A stretch of 64,000 nt of DNA from Budorcas taxicolor (Eukaryota; Chordata; Mammalia; Artiodactyla; Bovidae): contig NC_068920.1 in assembly GCF_023091745.1 (NCBI RefSeq), forward strand, positions 145,025,122 to 145,089,121. Direction: 5' to 3'. The notes below the pieces were generated by a model. The model ran no database searches. It was not told where the DNA came from and saw only the letters and a program-made list of their open reading frames with translations. Made by a program: the position numbers and the translations under genes. Of the stretch, positions 34,301 to 46,545 are shown piece after piece. Position 1 is the stretch's first letter, and each line of letters opens with the position of its first letter.

Positions 34301-35764
34301 GGGCCCCCAGGCACAGGCTTTTTTCTCTCCCTACTCTTGTTGGCATTGGTAAGCTTAAAGAGCTCAAGAGAATCACTTCTATTTTCCTGTTTCTAGATGA
34401 TAATTACATGACTTGACTTTTGCTGAGGCTTTCTCTACTTGGAAGATAAAAACATTCTATCCCCATATTGCAATTTCTGTTTCCAAAAGCGGAAGTTCTT
34501 GTGCAATGAGAAGGGTATCATCCATAACTGAAGGTGAAAGCATGTCACTACTACCAGTATAACATAGTAACTCAGTGACTTGAACACCCAGGCCATATTA
34601 GAGTAAACAGGTTCTGTGGAATAGGGCTTCCTTTGATTTCTCTGGGGACATTCTTGCCATAATTTGATGGATAGATCTAGTCTGTTGGAAAAGCTACTAG
34701 TTTTTGTTGGGCACATGACAAATGACTTGTGGTTATGGCTTACATATTCCAATCTCAGAATTGCCTATAGTTTTATTTCATTCTGATGGTTTTTGCTAAT
34801 CTAAATATGTATAAACATTGCCTGTTTATTTACTTCCTGGCTAAAGATAATATATAATTCCTTATGCCTTGTTGTGCAGTCTCCGGACTCTTCTCATCTA
34901 ATCCATCACGCACAGAAAAAGCTGTTTCTGGGACTCTTTACCTGGCCTTTCCTGTTCTCCCTACCTGGACTTCCACTCCAGAATCAACACAAATTCATCT
35001 TTGCCATGAAGAAATAACTGATTTGTGCCTCGACCTTTTTAAATTACTTCTGAATCAATATAATTATGAATAAATGAGTAAAATAAACTGTTACATAGTC
35101 CAAGTATATATTGCTCACTGCTGATAGTCCAACATCAAGAAATGAGTCACTGGGGTAAGGAATAGTGACTTTTTTCAGAAACCCAGGAGACTGAAAATAT
35201 CTTGGACTAGCGTCCCAAAGAGCTATCATACCTGAGGCAGAATTGAGGTTTCTTTTATACCATAAGAGGAGAAGGCATGGCTGGTTGTTGCAGACTTCTT
35301 GGTGTCCGAATCCTTTGTTCTTGCTGCTGTCCACATAAGGCCTGGTCACAACGTTCCAGTAAACCTCCAGCAAAACAAATGTTATTCTCTCTTCTGAAAC
35401 TGTTTTATCTCTATATGAATGGAAAAGCCTTGAGATTGGGCTGTTGCATATATTCCAGCTTATAGGCAACATTCTTGTAGCAATAGCAATAGAGCACAAA
35501 GGTTAAAGTAAAAGAATCAGATCCAGTATGGAGTCAGATTTGTTCTTCCCTAATATAACTGAACTGAATTGAATATAAAACTATTCTATCATCAGGTACA
35601 TATATTTATATATATCTTTTCTGTTAAAATTTTATGTGTGTCTTACTAAATTTAGTTCTTGTTTTATTCTAAATACTTGTGAATCCAGCTTACCTTCTTC
35701 ATATCATTCAAAAAGAAAACTAGATGATACTTACTATCCTCCAAAGACACATATCAAGCAACCT
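34301..35764. other. No recognisable feature
   Basis: About 1.5 kb unassigned. An antisense open frame of about 150 codons (35044-35499) has no recognisable domain and an unremarkable composition. Confidence 0.45.
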
Positions 35765-36000
35765 CTAAATATTTTTAAATGACTGGATGCATAGTTGCAC
35801 TACGGTAGTCACTGGTCACATGTAAATATCTAAATTTAATTTAAATTAGATAAAATTTAAAATGTGGCTCCTAGCCTTACTAGCCCTATTTTGAGTGCTC
35901 AGTAGTCACAAGTGGCTGCTGACTACAGTATCAAAAAGGGCATTTCTGGAATACTTTCATCACAACAGAAACTTCCACTGGACAGTCCTGGATTCAGTGA
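35765..36000. mobile_element. Possible MER-class DNA transposon relic
   Basis: Contains 'gtagtcactggtcacatgta', 'aatgtggctcctagcc' and 'acttccactggacagtcctg', resembling an old short non-autonomous DNA transposon; family not resolved. A (GAAT)3 lies at 35999-36012. Confidence 0.4.
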
Positions 36001-36620
36001 ATGAATGAATGAACAATCCAGCACAGGAGGCTTTTAAGCAAGCCCCTCTCCACCTCCCTGTCTAACTTCTAACATGGAACATTTTGCCTACTTTGGAGAT
36101 CAGCTTCCAGGGAAAGCTTCACAGCTTGGATCATTTAAAAAGAGCTCAGGAAAGCAGTGAACACATCCCACGGGCGTGGTTGCTGCCTTTCCACAGACCA
36201 ATCGGCCCCGTTATGACAGGAGTGCTTTCCAACTCCAATTTGTCTAATTCTCGGCTATTCTGTTAACAAAGAGTGCCTTGCCAGAACACATCAGTCATCT
36301 CCACAAAGAGTTATTTCCGTCTTCTCTCTTTTTCCAGAACTGCAAAGATTGATTTTAGGCAGATAATCTTTCTTTGTGAATTCCTGCACACAGGCTGCAG
36401 CTGTTCTCAAATGAAGCATCAATGTATGATGTATGAGTTGCCTTTTTGTGATGTCTGAAGCTAATCGTTTTGATTATGACACAAAAAGTATTTGCCTTGA
36501 ATTTTTGAGTACCTCGTTCAAACTTGCTGTGAGCATGGCACTCCTTGGAATGTCCACTGCATTGAATTTCAGTTTTGTAACTCAATGGTGCAACAAGGCA
36601 TGAACATAATAAGCACTGTT
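36001..36620. other. Repeat-free block
   Basis: About 600 bp with no repeat I can name, balanced composition and several A/T-core motifs (GTTAACAAAG near 36261, CAGCTG near 36397, CTAATCGTTTTGATTATGAC near 36461). I see no exon. It is a candidate for conserved noncoding DNA, not a demonstrated one. Confidence 0.35.
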
Positions 36621-36880
36621 TTTTAAAAAGAATGAAATTTTCCCATTTGCAGCAACATAAATGAACTTGAAGGGCATTGTGCTAAGAGAAACAAGTCAGA
36701 GGAAGACAAATACTGTGCAATATCACTTATATGTGGAATCTAGAAAATACAACAAACTAGTAGTGAATATAATAATAAAAAGAAGCAGACTCACAGAAAC
36801 AGAGAACAAATTGGTGGGTACCAGTGGGGAAGGGGATGGCACCATAGGAGCGGAGGAGTGAGGGGTACAAGTGCAATTTG
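36621..36880 (+). mobile_element. L1 LINE 3' region fragment
   Basis: Sense: 'ttcccatttgcagcaacata', 'agaaacaagtcagaggaaga', 'ttatatgtggaatctagaaa', 'cagactcacagaaacagaga', 'gggtaccagtgggg'. No 3' tail, so the fragment is broken or interrupted on both sides. Confidence 0.8.
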
Positions 36881-36996
36881 TTGTGGCGTCTATCAACCAT
36901 TGCCTGATCTTACTCACCTAACAATGTGCCAATGTGTCTCTCCACTCCTAATCAAAGTATTCCCATGTGATTAGAGAGAATATGGTAATCACAGTG

Positions 36997-37110
36997 CAAG
37001 TGAAAATGTTAGTTTCTCAGTTGTGTACAACTCTTTGTGACCCCATGAACGGTAGCCCTCCAGGCTCCTCTGTCCATGGGATTCTCCAGAAAAGAATTAC
37101 TGAAGTAGGT
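36997..37110 (-). mobile_element. Bov-tA SINE, body only
   Basis: Antisense 3' half ('gtgaaaatgttagtttctca' to 'aagtaggtagccat'); the tRNA-derived half is missing. Confidence 0.85.
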
Positions 37111-37469
37111 AGCCATACCCTGGGACCTCATAAACTGAATTTTAAAGATTTGTGTGTGTGTGTGTGAGTGTTAGAAAGAATAAGCCTCACTGACATCATT
37201 TGAATCTTCTGGCCCTTGGGGGCAGTGAGCCCAAAATAGCTCTGCTAAGAGATGACTGTGATGGCTTTGGGGGAGAAGAAGAGTCCCTTAACCATCAGAG
37301 GCCAATGTGGAAGCAATTTCAACTGCTCACTGCTGTTGCATTCTTGGAGGTCATTCCATGATCTTCCAAGGAAACAAGTGTAAATAACACTTGCCTTAAA
37401 AGGCCAAATAAAGAAGGGTAGGAAAAATAACATTTGTTTTGATCTGATTAGAATTCCAGAAGCATTTCT
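37111..37469. other. Unassigned with a short (GT) run
   Basis: (GT)8 at about 37150-37166. Nothing else recognised. Confidence 0.4.
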
Positions 37470-37568
37470 ACTAGTTTGGGCAAATTACTTCACGTCTGGG
37501 AGGCCCAATTTCCTCATCTATAAAGTGTAATGATAATTCTATACATCTCAGAGTGAGCCTGAAAATAT
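37470..37568 (+). mobile_element. MIR SINE (old)
   Basis: Sense core: 'gggcaaattacttcacgtct', 'aatttcctcatctataaagt', 'gtaatgataattctatacat'. Its right side is cut by the SINE at 37577. Confidence 0.65.
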
Positions 37569-37576
37569 CAAATGTT

Positions 37577-37773
37577 CGATATTGCTGGTGACTCAGACAG
37601 TAAACAGTATGCCTGCAATGCAAGAGACTCGGGTTCAATCCCTGGATCAGGAAGATTCCCTGGAGAAAGAAATGACTACCCATTCCAGTATCCTTGCTTG
37701 GGAAATCCTGTGGACAGAGGAGCCTGGTGGTCTACAGTCCATGGGTAGCAAAGAATTAGACACGACTGAGCGA
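37577..37773 (+). mobile_element. Bov-tA SINE with target duplication
   Basis: Sense copy with GGTTCAATCCC B-box region, ending 'gacacgactgagcga'. CAAATGTT is repeated at 37569-37576 and 37774-37781. Confidence 0.94.
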
Positions 37774-37844
37774 CAAATGTTTTCCCTTCACTTTCAGAGT
37801 TCCAGACACACCGTAATTTTGGAGGACAGGCTAGATCGCCCTTC

Positions 37845-38345
37845 ATGACCTATTCCTCCTGGTATTCGTACCCTTGTGCAACTCACTCCTTGTCACTTTA
37901 GGTGAGACCTGTGACTTGCTTCTAACCAACAGGATACAACAAAGATAACAGGATTTCATTTCCTTGGAAATGTTACATAAAACCTTAAGGACTGTCATGA
38001 TGAATGACTCTCTTTCCTCTTGGATTTGAAGCAACAAGCTACCATATTGGGAGCTGCACTAAAGAACGAGGCACAAGGCAAGGAAGTGAGGGAAAACCCT
38101 GGCAGCCAGCCAGCAAGAAACAAGACCCTCAGTCCAGCAGCTTGCAAAGATTTGAAATCTGACAGCAGTCACATGAACTTGGAAGTGAACTCTTCTCCAG
38201 TTGACCTTCAGATGAGTACTCAGACGCAGTTAAAACATAATTAGAAGCTTTGTAGAGAACCCACAGAACTCCTGACCCACAGAAACTTTGAGGTGATAAA
38301 TATGTGTGGTTTTAAGCTTCTGTGCTTTTGGCAACATTGTTCCAC
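37845..38345 (+). mobile_element. MLT1-like MaLR LTR
   Basis: Sense LTR relic: 'attcgtacccttgtgcaact', 'agcaagaaacaagaccctca', 'gtcacatgaacttggaagtg', 'agttgaccttcagatgagt', 'cctgacccacagaaactttg', 'gataaatatgtgtggtttta', 'agcttctgtgcttttggcaa'. The order matches the family. Its 3' end is interrupted by the BovB at 38346. Confidence 0.8.
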
Positions 38346-40233
38346 TGTTCAGTTCAGTTCAGTCACTCGGTGGTATCCGATTCTTTGCAACCCCATGAAT
38401 TGCAGCACGCCAGGCCTCCCTGTCTATCACCAACTCCCGCAGTTCACCCAAACTCATGTCTATTGAGTCTGTGATGCCACCCAGCCATCTCATTCTCTGT
38501 CATCCCCTTTTTCTCCTGCCCACAATCCTTCCCAGCATCAGGGTCTTTTCCAGTGAGTCAACTCTTCTCATGAGGTGGCCAAAGTTTTGGAGTTTCAGCT
38601 TCAGCATCAGTCCTTCCAAAGAACACCCAGGACTGATCTCCTTCAGAATGGACTGGTTGGATCTCCTTGCAGTCCAAGGGACTCCCAAGAGTCTTCTCCA
38701 ACACCACAGTTCAAAAGCATCAATTCTTTGGCGCTCAGCTTTCTTCACAGTCCAACATTCACATCCATACGTGGCCACTGGAAAAATATACCACACACCA
38801 TAGCCTTGACTAGACGGACCTTTGTTGGCAAAGTAATGTCTCTGCTTTTGAATATGCTATCTAGGTTGGTCATAACTTTCCTTCCAAGGAGTAAGCATCT
38901 TTGAATTTCATGGCTGCAGTCACCATCTGCAGTGATTTTGGAGCCCCCAAAAATAAAGTCTGACACTGTTTCCACTATTTCCCCATCTATTTGCCATGAA
39001 GTGATGGGACTGGATGCCATGATCTTCGTTTTCTGAATGTTGAGCTTTAAGCCAACTTTTTCACTTTCCTCTTTCACTCTCATCAAGAGCCTTTTTATTT
39101 CCTCTTCACTTTCTGCCATAAGGGTGGTGTCATCTGCATATCTGAGGTGATTGATATTTCTCCCAGCAATCTTCATTCCAGCTTGTTCTTCTTCCAGCAC
39201 AGCGTTTCGCATGATGTACTCTGCATGTAAGTTAAATAAGCAGGGTGACTATATACAGCCTTGATGTACTCCTTTTCCTAGTTGGAACCAGTCTGTTCTA
39301 TGTCCAGTTCTAATTGTTGTTTCCTGGGCTGCATATAGGTTTCTCAAGAGGCAGGTCAGCTGGTCTGGTATTCCCATCACTTTCAGAATTCTCCACAGTT
39401 TATTGTGATCCACACAGTCAAAGGCTTTGGCATAGTCCATAAAGCAGAAATAGATGTTTTTCTGGAACTCTCTTGCTTTTTTGATGATCCAGCAGATGTT
39501 GGCAATTTGATCTATGGTTCCTCTTTTCTAAACCCAGTTTGAACATCTGAAAGTTCATGGTTCACGTACTGTTGAAGCCTGGCTTGGAGAATTTTGAGCA
39601 TTACTTTGCTAGCATGTGAAATGAGTGCAGTTGTGCGGTAGTTTGAACATTCTTTGGCATTGCCCATCTTTGGGATTGGAGTGAAAACTGACCTTTTCCA
39701 GTCCTGTGGCCACTGCTCAGTTTTCCAAATTTGCTGGCATATTGAGTGCAGCACTTTCACAGCACCATCTTCCAGGATTTGAAATAGCTCAACTGGAATT
39801 CCATCACCTCCACTAGCTTTGTTCGTAGTGATGCTTTCTAAGGCCCACTTGACTTCACATTCCAGGATGTCTGCATCTAGGTGAGTGATCACACCATCAT
39901 GATTATCTGGGTTGTGAAGATCTTTTTTGTACAGTTCTTCTGTGTATTCTTGCCACCTCTTCTTAACATCTTCTGCTTCTGTTAGGTCCATACCATTTCT
40001 GTCCTTTATAGAGCCCATCTTTGCATGAAATAGTCCCTTGGTATCTCTAATTTTCTTGAAGAGATCTCTAGTCTTTCCCATTCTGTTGTTTTCCTCTATT
40101 TCTTTGCATTGATCATTGAGGAAGGCTTTCTTATCTCTCCTTGCTATTCTTTGGAACTCTGCATTCAGATGCGTATATCTTTCCTTTTCTCCTTTGCTTT
40201 TCACTTCTCTTCTTTTCACAGCTAATTGTAAGG
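38346..40233 (-). mobile_element. BovB LINE, 1.9 kb, longest copy
   Basis: Antisense from GTTCAGTTCAGTTCAG to a truncation at about 40233, just after the AVKRREVKSKGE part upstream of the RT domain. It inserted into an MLT1-like LTR. A typical full-length BovB is near 3.2 kb, so roughly 40 percent (5' UTR and endonuclease) is missing. Confidence 0.97.
38500..40233 (-). pseudogene. BovB ORF2 remnant with RT core
   Basis: The pre-RT and early RT part is open from the 5' truncation to 39512. A loss of about five bases near 39525-39530 (at GFRKGRGT) shifts the frame. Motif A (DYAKAFD) is at about 39421-39438. A TAG at 39249-39251 replaces the Leu codon of motif B (CILSP). YADD is at 39129-39140. 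An 11-bp insertion near 38787-38799 breaks the C-terminal region. No endonuclease domain. The enzyme would normally nick DNA and reverse transcribe LINE and SINE RNA; this copy cannot. Confidence 0.92.
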
Positions 40234-40409
40234 CCACAGAGTAAACCATAATTCATTAGGCTGCCCACAATCTTTAACTCCCTCACCATGGACTAACCTG
40301 TCCCTATACTGGGATGGTGAGTGTGAGTAATGCTATTGATACCATTCATTTATCACCCTTCTTTTCGAACATATCTCTAAAGGATCCTTAAGGTTTTGAA
40401 GAGTTTTAG

Positions 40410-40411
<2 letters not shown>

Positions 40412-40457
<46 letters not shown>
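40412..40457. repeat. (GT)23 microsatellite
   Basis: Pure GT dinucleotide run of 46 bp, not adjacent to a recognisable SINE. Long enough to be polymorphic. Confidence 0.96.
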
Positions 40458-40460
<3 letters not shown>

Positions 40461-41259
40461 GGGAAAGAAAAACAAAACCACTCAACATTGTTTGCACAAT
40501 GAACTGTGTACAGTCGCCACTGGTGGAATTAGCACTAGTGACAAGTGCCACTAACTGCTCCCCAGACTCTGAATAAAGCTACTAAAGTGTATCTGCTCCC
40601 TCCGCCTGTGTTAGCCTGCCTGCTTTTTAGCATTTTACCTTTGGCAAGTTCTTAGCCTCTCTGATTGCCCAGTTCCTTTCTCAGGACTTACATACAAAGT
40701 GCTTCAGTTCCTAGAGCTGCTTGATTTTCATTTTATAATAATTGCCCAAGGGACCTGGGCTTCCTTGGACATTCTCTTCCAAATGCCCTTCACTTGACTA
40801 CCGTGATGGAAAGGACATCCCATCCTCCTGATATGCTTGGTAGTGAGGTCAGAGTTCTGTCTGAATGATTTCCCATTACATCTTACATGCCCCCTTTCCT
40901 GTGGCTGTTTACAGAGCCTCATTTTTTTCCTGTGCTATCTCATTTCCAAATGTCCCCTGAGCCACGAGAACTGGAGACAAATGTTCCCTTTCTCTGGCAA
41001 CTTTCCCCTTGGGGTAAGAAACTGTTTCACACTCACTAGACATAGTTGATGCCTAGGTTTTGTATATTCAAAATGGGGTGATATTTTCCAGATTGCTGAT
41101 TGTTTCATTTTATACAAGATAATAGCATCATTAGTTATATTTATTATGCCTTTCTACTTGGAAACAGAATAAAAATCAGAGTTTCACGATGATACATCCC
41201 ACAGTGATAGTCACAAAATTCATCACGATTGCTGATAATCAAGACCCTCACAAAGTGCC
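40458..41259. other. No recognisable feature
   Basis: Unassigned; a MIR-like scrap may lie near 40635-40680. Confidence 0.4.
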
Positions 41260-41430
41260 AGGCATATGTTGCATATGTAACTTGCTGTACAGCGGTCGTT
41301 TCTCCTTGAACTCTACGGGGTAAGTTCTGTAAGAATCCCATTTCACAGATGAGCAAGATATGTGGACATTTGTGAATCTCAGCTGGTCAATGGTAGAGCT
41401 GGCTCTGAATCTTCAGCTTTTGCTCTGGTG
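41260..41430 (-). mobile_element. MIR SINE (old)
   Basis: Antisense: 'ggggtaagttctgtaagaat', 'cccatttcacagatgagcaa', 'tcaatggtagagctggctct'. Confidence 0.6.
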
Positions 41431-41519
41431 AAAGAGGTGATCTGGACCCAGAAAAGAGTCAGTAAATTCTGAGCAGCTTCATCCTTAGTAAATCCTAGAA
41501 TTGTTTTTGCTACTTTCTT

Positions 41520-41685
41520 GCTATGCAAGAATACTATATATTCTTAAATAGTATTATTTATTCTTAAATCTATTATAATAATAGTAAAATATAATATTTT
41601 ATATATTTTATATTTTACTATAATAGTATTAAATACTATTATAATAATAGAAAAGTATAATAAAATACTATTTATTCTTAAATAC
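41520..41685. repeat. AT-rich island with hairpin
   Basis: About 165 bp almost without G or C. Arms of 14 bp (41581-41594 ATAGTAAAATATAA and 41608-41621) form a perfect inverted repeat with a 13-base loop. TTATTCTTAAAT recurs (for example 41558-41569 and 41672-41683). A BovB 3' stub abuts its right edge. Confidence 0.9.
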
Positions 41686-41799
41686 TCAATGGATGTGAGT
41701 CTGAGTGAACTCTGGGAGTTGGTGATGGACAGGGAGGCCTGGCATGCTGCGATTCATGGGGTCGCAGAGTCAGACATGACTGAGCGACTGAACTGAACT
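41686..41799 (+). mobile_element. BovB LINE 3' stub
   Basis: Only the last 110 bp of BovB: 'atggatgtgagtctgagtga' to 'gagcgactgaactgaact'. The ORF2 terminal frame is broken by a deletion at 'gtcgcagagtc'. Inserted at the edge of the AT-rich island. Confidence 0.93.
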
Positions 41800-43719
41800 A
41801 TAAATAAAAACACTATTTACTTTTTCATTCTGCATGAAAGTAGTTTCAAAACTGAAGTCTGTTTTTACTTCACGTTGTTTCAGAATCACAGTGGAAATTG
41901 TTTTTGGTAATTCTTCCTAGATTCATAAGCAGGACCACACGGGTGCAGGTGATAACCATCTCCAAAATTATTATGAACAACTCTTCTTATAACACACAAA
42001 GTGACTAAGGCCACATCTTGGCAATGATGTCATGAGGGCACTTCCTGCTCTTTTCTTTATTCTTAGCCTTTCTTTAAGAAACGCAGATCAATTTGAACTT
42101 TTGAAGGATAAAAGTCAGTAAAAAGATGCTCAATATCTATAAACATCTGTATTAAATAGTTCATTTAATTTTAATGAACTGCACAACATCTGGTTCCATA
42201 GAAGACTTCAAAATTTCCATCAAGTTCTGGTCTGACAAAATCTCTCCTGCCACTTTCCATCTGTATTAAAAAACCAAAAAGCACATATATTCCTGGTTCA
42301 CTGAGTCATTTGATAAAAGCAACAGGGTGCAATTTGTAAGCAGATGGAGAGCTCAGTGAATGAACTGGATAGGGTCCCAAGATCTCGTGACCACTTTGAT
42401 TTCTGTCCTGTGGCTGCCGAGTCTCTCCCAGAGCCCAGGGCAGATCAGTCAAACAGAGGGGAATGCAGATTTTCAGTACTTTCGAGAGCAAAATCACAAT
42501 GACGCATTCTTCTTTTCACATGAAGGAGGTCACAAGGGAAGTGTGTGCCGTGGCCTGGAAACTGCATCCACAAAATGAATTGGTCCCTTCCATGTGGGAA
42601 GGTCCCTTTATTAAAGCCAAGAGGACCCAAATGGTTCTGAATAGAAGTTGTTCTGATCCCACACAAAGACACTGTCAGGCAGTGAGTGACAGTGAAATTA
42701 GCTCTACCAATGCAGGAAAGGTCACACAGGTTCCTGAGAAGGTCACACGGTCCCTCCAAGGTAGCGACATGGCCGTCAGGTGCTGGTGAAAGCTCCAAGC
42801 TGATGATGCATTTTGCGGGGTAAGTTGAGGCCGAGGTCAAAGAGGAAATTTTGGGGGAAAGAGATGCTAATGATCACCTAGCCACAACCATGCTCTACTT
42901 TTTCCTCCATGAAAGAACTGCAGCTCAGAGGGCATGATATTCAAGGCTGTGCAGCCAAACTCACAGTCAGATACAGGAAAATAGGTCCCTGCCCTTGAGA
43001 CTTGAACTGCAACGTCCCAGATCCTGGGAGGAGAGAGTAGAGCAAGAACTTAGCATTAGCCTAAAGACCGGGGCCGTCAAGATAGGAATCAGTTTGTGCT
43101 AAAACCTTGCAATCCCTTTGCTGGCTGCAAAAATGAAAAATTGTAGGCATATTAATGATTTATTGGGGAGGAGGGCGGGTGTCAGTTAGATACCATAAAA
43201 GTGATTACTATCCCACTGGGGTGTCAAGAACCCTGCGTAGCCCAATGGGCTCGCTTGCAGCGGCTGCTCTCTGCATTCTTGCTGACAAGGCTGTAATTGA
43301 GCTCAGAGAGGCCTGTGGGTTGAGTGGAGGTGACTTATAAATGCAGAAACCTGCTCTAAGAAAGTGCGGTCACATCTCCCATTACATCTTTAGCTTCAAA
43401 GGTAATCATCATGAACTTCATGGCCAGTGCTCCTTACAGGAGGAGTGATGAGCACTCCCAGGGTCTCCAGTTGGGGTTAAGCAAGGAAGGAGAGGAAGTG
43501 GAACCTTCCTGAGGTTTTCCAGTCACTCAGTTATATATAGTCCTTTATGGGAAATGCTTCTAAACATGGAAAGTGTGCCAAGGCTTTATGCCTGACATCG
43601 CTTCCTACTTTCTACTAGTTTTTGTTTTGCATTGCTTGAAATCAATCTGGATTTTTTCAACGTGCTTTGTCTTTCTTGCCCAACCAGGCAAGCTTGGTAA
43701 TGAAATGGCAGTAACAACT
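41800..43719. other. Largely unassigned
   Basis: A degraded antisense MIR-like scrap may lie at 42900-43010. 43200-43330 is GC-richer than its surroundings. Open frames of up to about 130 codons at 42.4-42.8 kb overlap on both strands and look random. Confidence 0.45.
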
Positions 43720-43915
43720 TGCAGATTTTCAAGCACTTTCACAGACTTTTTTTTGTGTGTGGCCCTTATAGCAACCACGTGAGTATGTATTTTCTCCATT
43801 TCCAGATGAGGAAGTTGTCATTCAGAAAGTTTCAACAACTGATTCAAAGGCAGTTTTCTTGACCACAGTTACACTCAAGCCTTAGCCTCTGATTCCAAAT
43901 CCAGAGGCTTGGATC
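43720..43915 (-). mobile_element. MIR SINE (old)
   Basis: Antisense: 'caagcactttcacagacttt', 'tctccatttccagatgagga', 'agttgtcattcagaaag', 'agcctctgattccaaatcc'. Confidence 0.65.
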
Positions 43916-43979
43916 TGTATGGTGATGGCGACCCTGCCACTTAGAACCTGCCCACCCCCATCCTGCTGACCCAACACTT

Positions 43980-44177
43980 CTATTTTTTTTTTATTTCTTT
44001 TTTTTTTAATCTGTGCCAGGCCTTAGCTGCAGCATACGTGATCTTCCATCTTCATTGCAGCATGTGGGATCTTAAGTTGCAGTATATAGCATCTAGTTTC
44101 TTGACCAGGGATCAAACCCAGGCCCCCTGCTTTCAGAGTGTGGAGTCTTAGTAACTGGACCACCAGAAAAGTCCCCT
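43980..44177 (-). mobile_element. CHR-type SINE, long form
   Basis: Antisense with T-rich tail (43983-44009), 'cagcatgtgggatcttaagt', 'cttgaccagggatcaaaccc', 'ggaccaccagaaaagtcccc'. It contains an extra internal segment relative to the copy at 16203, as in the longer CHR-1-like form. Confidence 0.8.
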
Positions 44178-45283
44178 GTACTTTCTATTATTTAAAAATC
44201 TTCATGTCCCTTGATGATAACAAAGTTTGGATTTTATGTGTGGTATTTCTAAAATTAAATAAAGAAGAATTCCCATCTTAGCATAAATGTATTCTATGAA
44301 ATAAACTATCTGGGTATTTCATTATCACTTGGGCTGAGATACTACCTATATATATATATCAAGACTTTATTCTACAAGTACAATTTTAAAGGACATATGT
44401 CAACAACTTAAAAAGCCTTGGGAAAAAAAGGCTATCATCTTCACTGTGATGATCATTTGATAGCATAGATTTTAATAATCTACAAGTATATGGCTCTTTA
44501 TGATGATTTTAACCTCTTTTTCATTCATATTCTTGATTGGTACAGAAAACTGATTTTAGGAAAATCATGAAATTATTCACACATTTTTTTATTTCTAGAA
44601 TTCAAACATGCATGATACCTGAACTTCCTGTAGATTAAATGCAAGTCTGAGATTTAATGAATGTGAACAAATGGATGCTGAGATAGACAATTTCCACTAA
44701 TATTTAATTGGTTGCAAGTTTTGCTATCTCAAAAAGTTTCTGCTCTCTGCTTTATTAAGGAAGTTCTGTCATTATTCAGTGTAATTATAGCTTTGCGGAA
44801 ATTTTCCCAATAAAAGCTTAGGAGGGAAAAAAAGGAAGCATGACAAGTAGTGATAAAAGCTGAGTTAATAGTTCTGTTTCCAGATCTTCTCAGACTACTG
44901 ATCTTGTAAGTTTCTATGACCTATACAAATATTTTAGATGAATGTCCACAAGTGATTTAGACAAAAGAGTGTCAGGAAAGCAAACGAATTTTTCTATTCT
45001 TAACGATTTCCCTCTCTGTCTGAGCATTTCCTGAATTCTTTGGTTCACTCAACTGATTAACATATACTGTGTATATGGAAAACATCTGCACATTCTCTGC
45101 TTTTGCCAGTTTCCCAAATGTTTGCTCAAACTCAATATGAGACATTCTAGAGCCATTTGAGAAATACTCCTTTTTGATCCATTTAGATCCAATGTTTTTG
45201 AAGCATTTGAATTCCTGACAAGATTGCTTCCTATCTGTGTGGTTCCCAACCATGGCTCAGTGATTTGAAAGCTATTATGCATA
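44178..45283. other. No recognisable feature
   Basis: About 1.1 kb unassigned AT-rich DNA. Confidence 0.45.
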
Positions 45284-45496
45284 AAGTGAAAGTGTCAGTC
45301 ACTCAGTTGTGTCCAACTCTTTGCGATCCCAGGGACTGTAGCCCACCAGGCTCCTCTGTTCATGGAATTCTCCAAGCAAGAATACTGGAATGAGTAGCCA
45401 TTCCCTTCTCCAGAGGATCTTGCCAACCCAGGAACCAAACCCAGGTCTCCTACACTACAGGCAGATTCTTTATTGTCTGAGCCACCAGAGAAGTCC
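45284..45496 (-). mobile_element. Bov-tA SINE
   Basis: Near full-length antisense copy from 'gtgaaagtgtcagtcactca' to the head ending CCACCAGAGAAGTCC. Confidence 0.93.
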
Positions 45497-46336
45497 AAGA
45501 ATACACGAATAACTAGTAACTCCCTCTCCAAGGGATCTTCCCAACATAAGGCATAACGTATTTTCAAAGGTCAAATTGCCCTCTCCACCTTTTAGAACAT
45601 GTTTCTTCTGTGTTTTCTTATATATTGACTGTACGGCAGTTGGATATGATCTAAGATATACCAGCCAGTGCAAAAGTCTTCCTACAGCTCCTAATGTCAG
45701 CCCCAGGGGATGTTACCAATATACTTCGAATAACCCTGCGACCATTTTAAAGATGAGAAACTTAAGACTTAGAAGAGTAATAGGTATCCCCACACACTTG
45801 GTTCCAGCAAAGGGAAAAACTAAGAGAACTTCTGTCTCCTACTTTCGAGTACTTTACATTCTAACAGATAATCCTTAAATATTGTAACAGCTTCCTTTTT
45901 GATGTAGTAATGTTCTGTTTGAGAAGAGGAATACAACTCTCAAATCAGATTCTGTTCCATTATTAGAGAGAAATGGCAAAAGGCTCAGCTACCAAATGAT
46001 TAAAACTTTCCACTTGTATCAACTGTCAAGCTTCTAAAAATATTTCACCACTAGTCTCTTCTTTCATTTGAGACACTGAAAGCCCCTAGCAGAGGTCAAA
46101 AATGGCATCTGTGGGTAAGTAAGTGAGCTGATTGTCCCCTCAGCACCCAGAGTAAATCTAAATAAGCAAAGTTGGAGGACTGGGTTCTCCCTTTCACCTG
46201 ATCAGTGCACAGGTGTCAACCAAACCTATTTTCCATTCCTGATTCTATGATACACACCTGCATATATAGCTGAAAACAAACAAAAGCAACATTGAGATCA
46301 TTATATATTTAAATATAATGATTTATATATATTTAT
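45497..46336. other. Unassigned with a MIR-like scrap
   Basis: A weak antisense MIR may be at 45720-45835 ('ccattttaaagatgagaaac', 'ttaagacttagaagagtaat'). Nothing else recognised. Confidence 0.4.
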
Positions 46337-46545
46337 TGTGGCTCAGATACTAAAGAATCCATCTGCAATGCAGATGACGTAGATTTGATCCCTGGATGGG
46401 GAAGATGCCCTGTGGAAGGAGAAGACAAACCACTCCAGTATTCTTGCCTGGGAAATCCCATGGGCAGAGGAGCCTGGCAGGCTCAGTCCATGCATGGGGT
46501 CACAAATAGCTGGACACAACTGATCGACTAATACCTTCACTTTCA
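46337..46545 (+). mobile_element. Bov-tA SINE
   Basis: Sense copy: 'gtggctcagatactaaagaa', 'tctgcaatgcagatg', 'agatttgatccctgg', body, and tail 'ctgatcgactaatacc'. It lies within TA-rich DNA, so a target duplication cannot be judged. Confidence 0.92.

Noticed and set aside
35044..35499. 151-codon open frame on the - strand
   Set aside because: No recognisable family, no splice-like context, no codon pattern. Compatible with chance.
42445..42840. 131-codon frame on the - strand overlapping a 108-codon frame on the + strand
   Set aside because: Overlapping open frames on both strands without domain features in unassigned DNA. I do not call either a gene.
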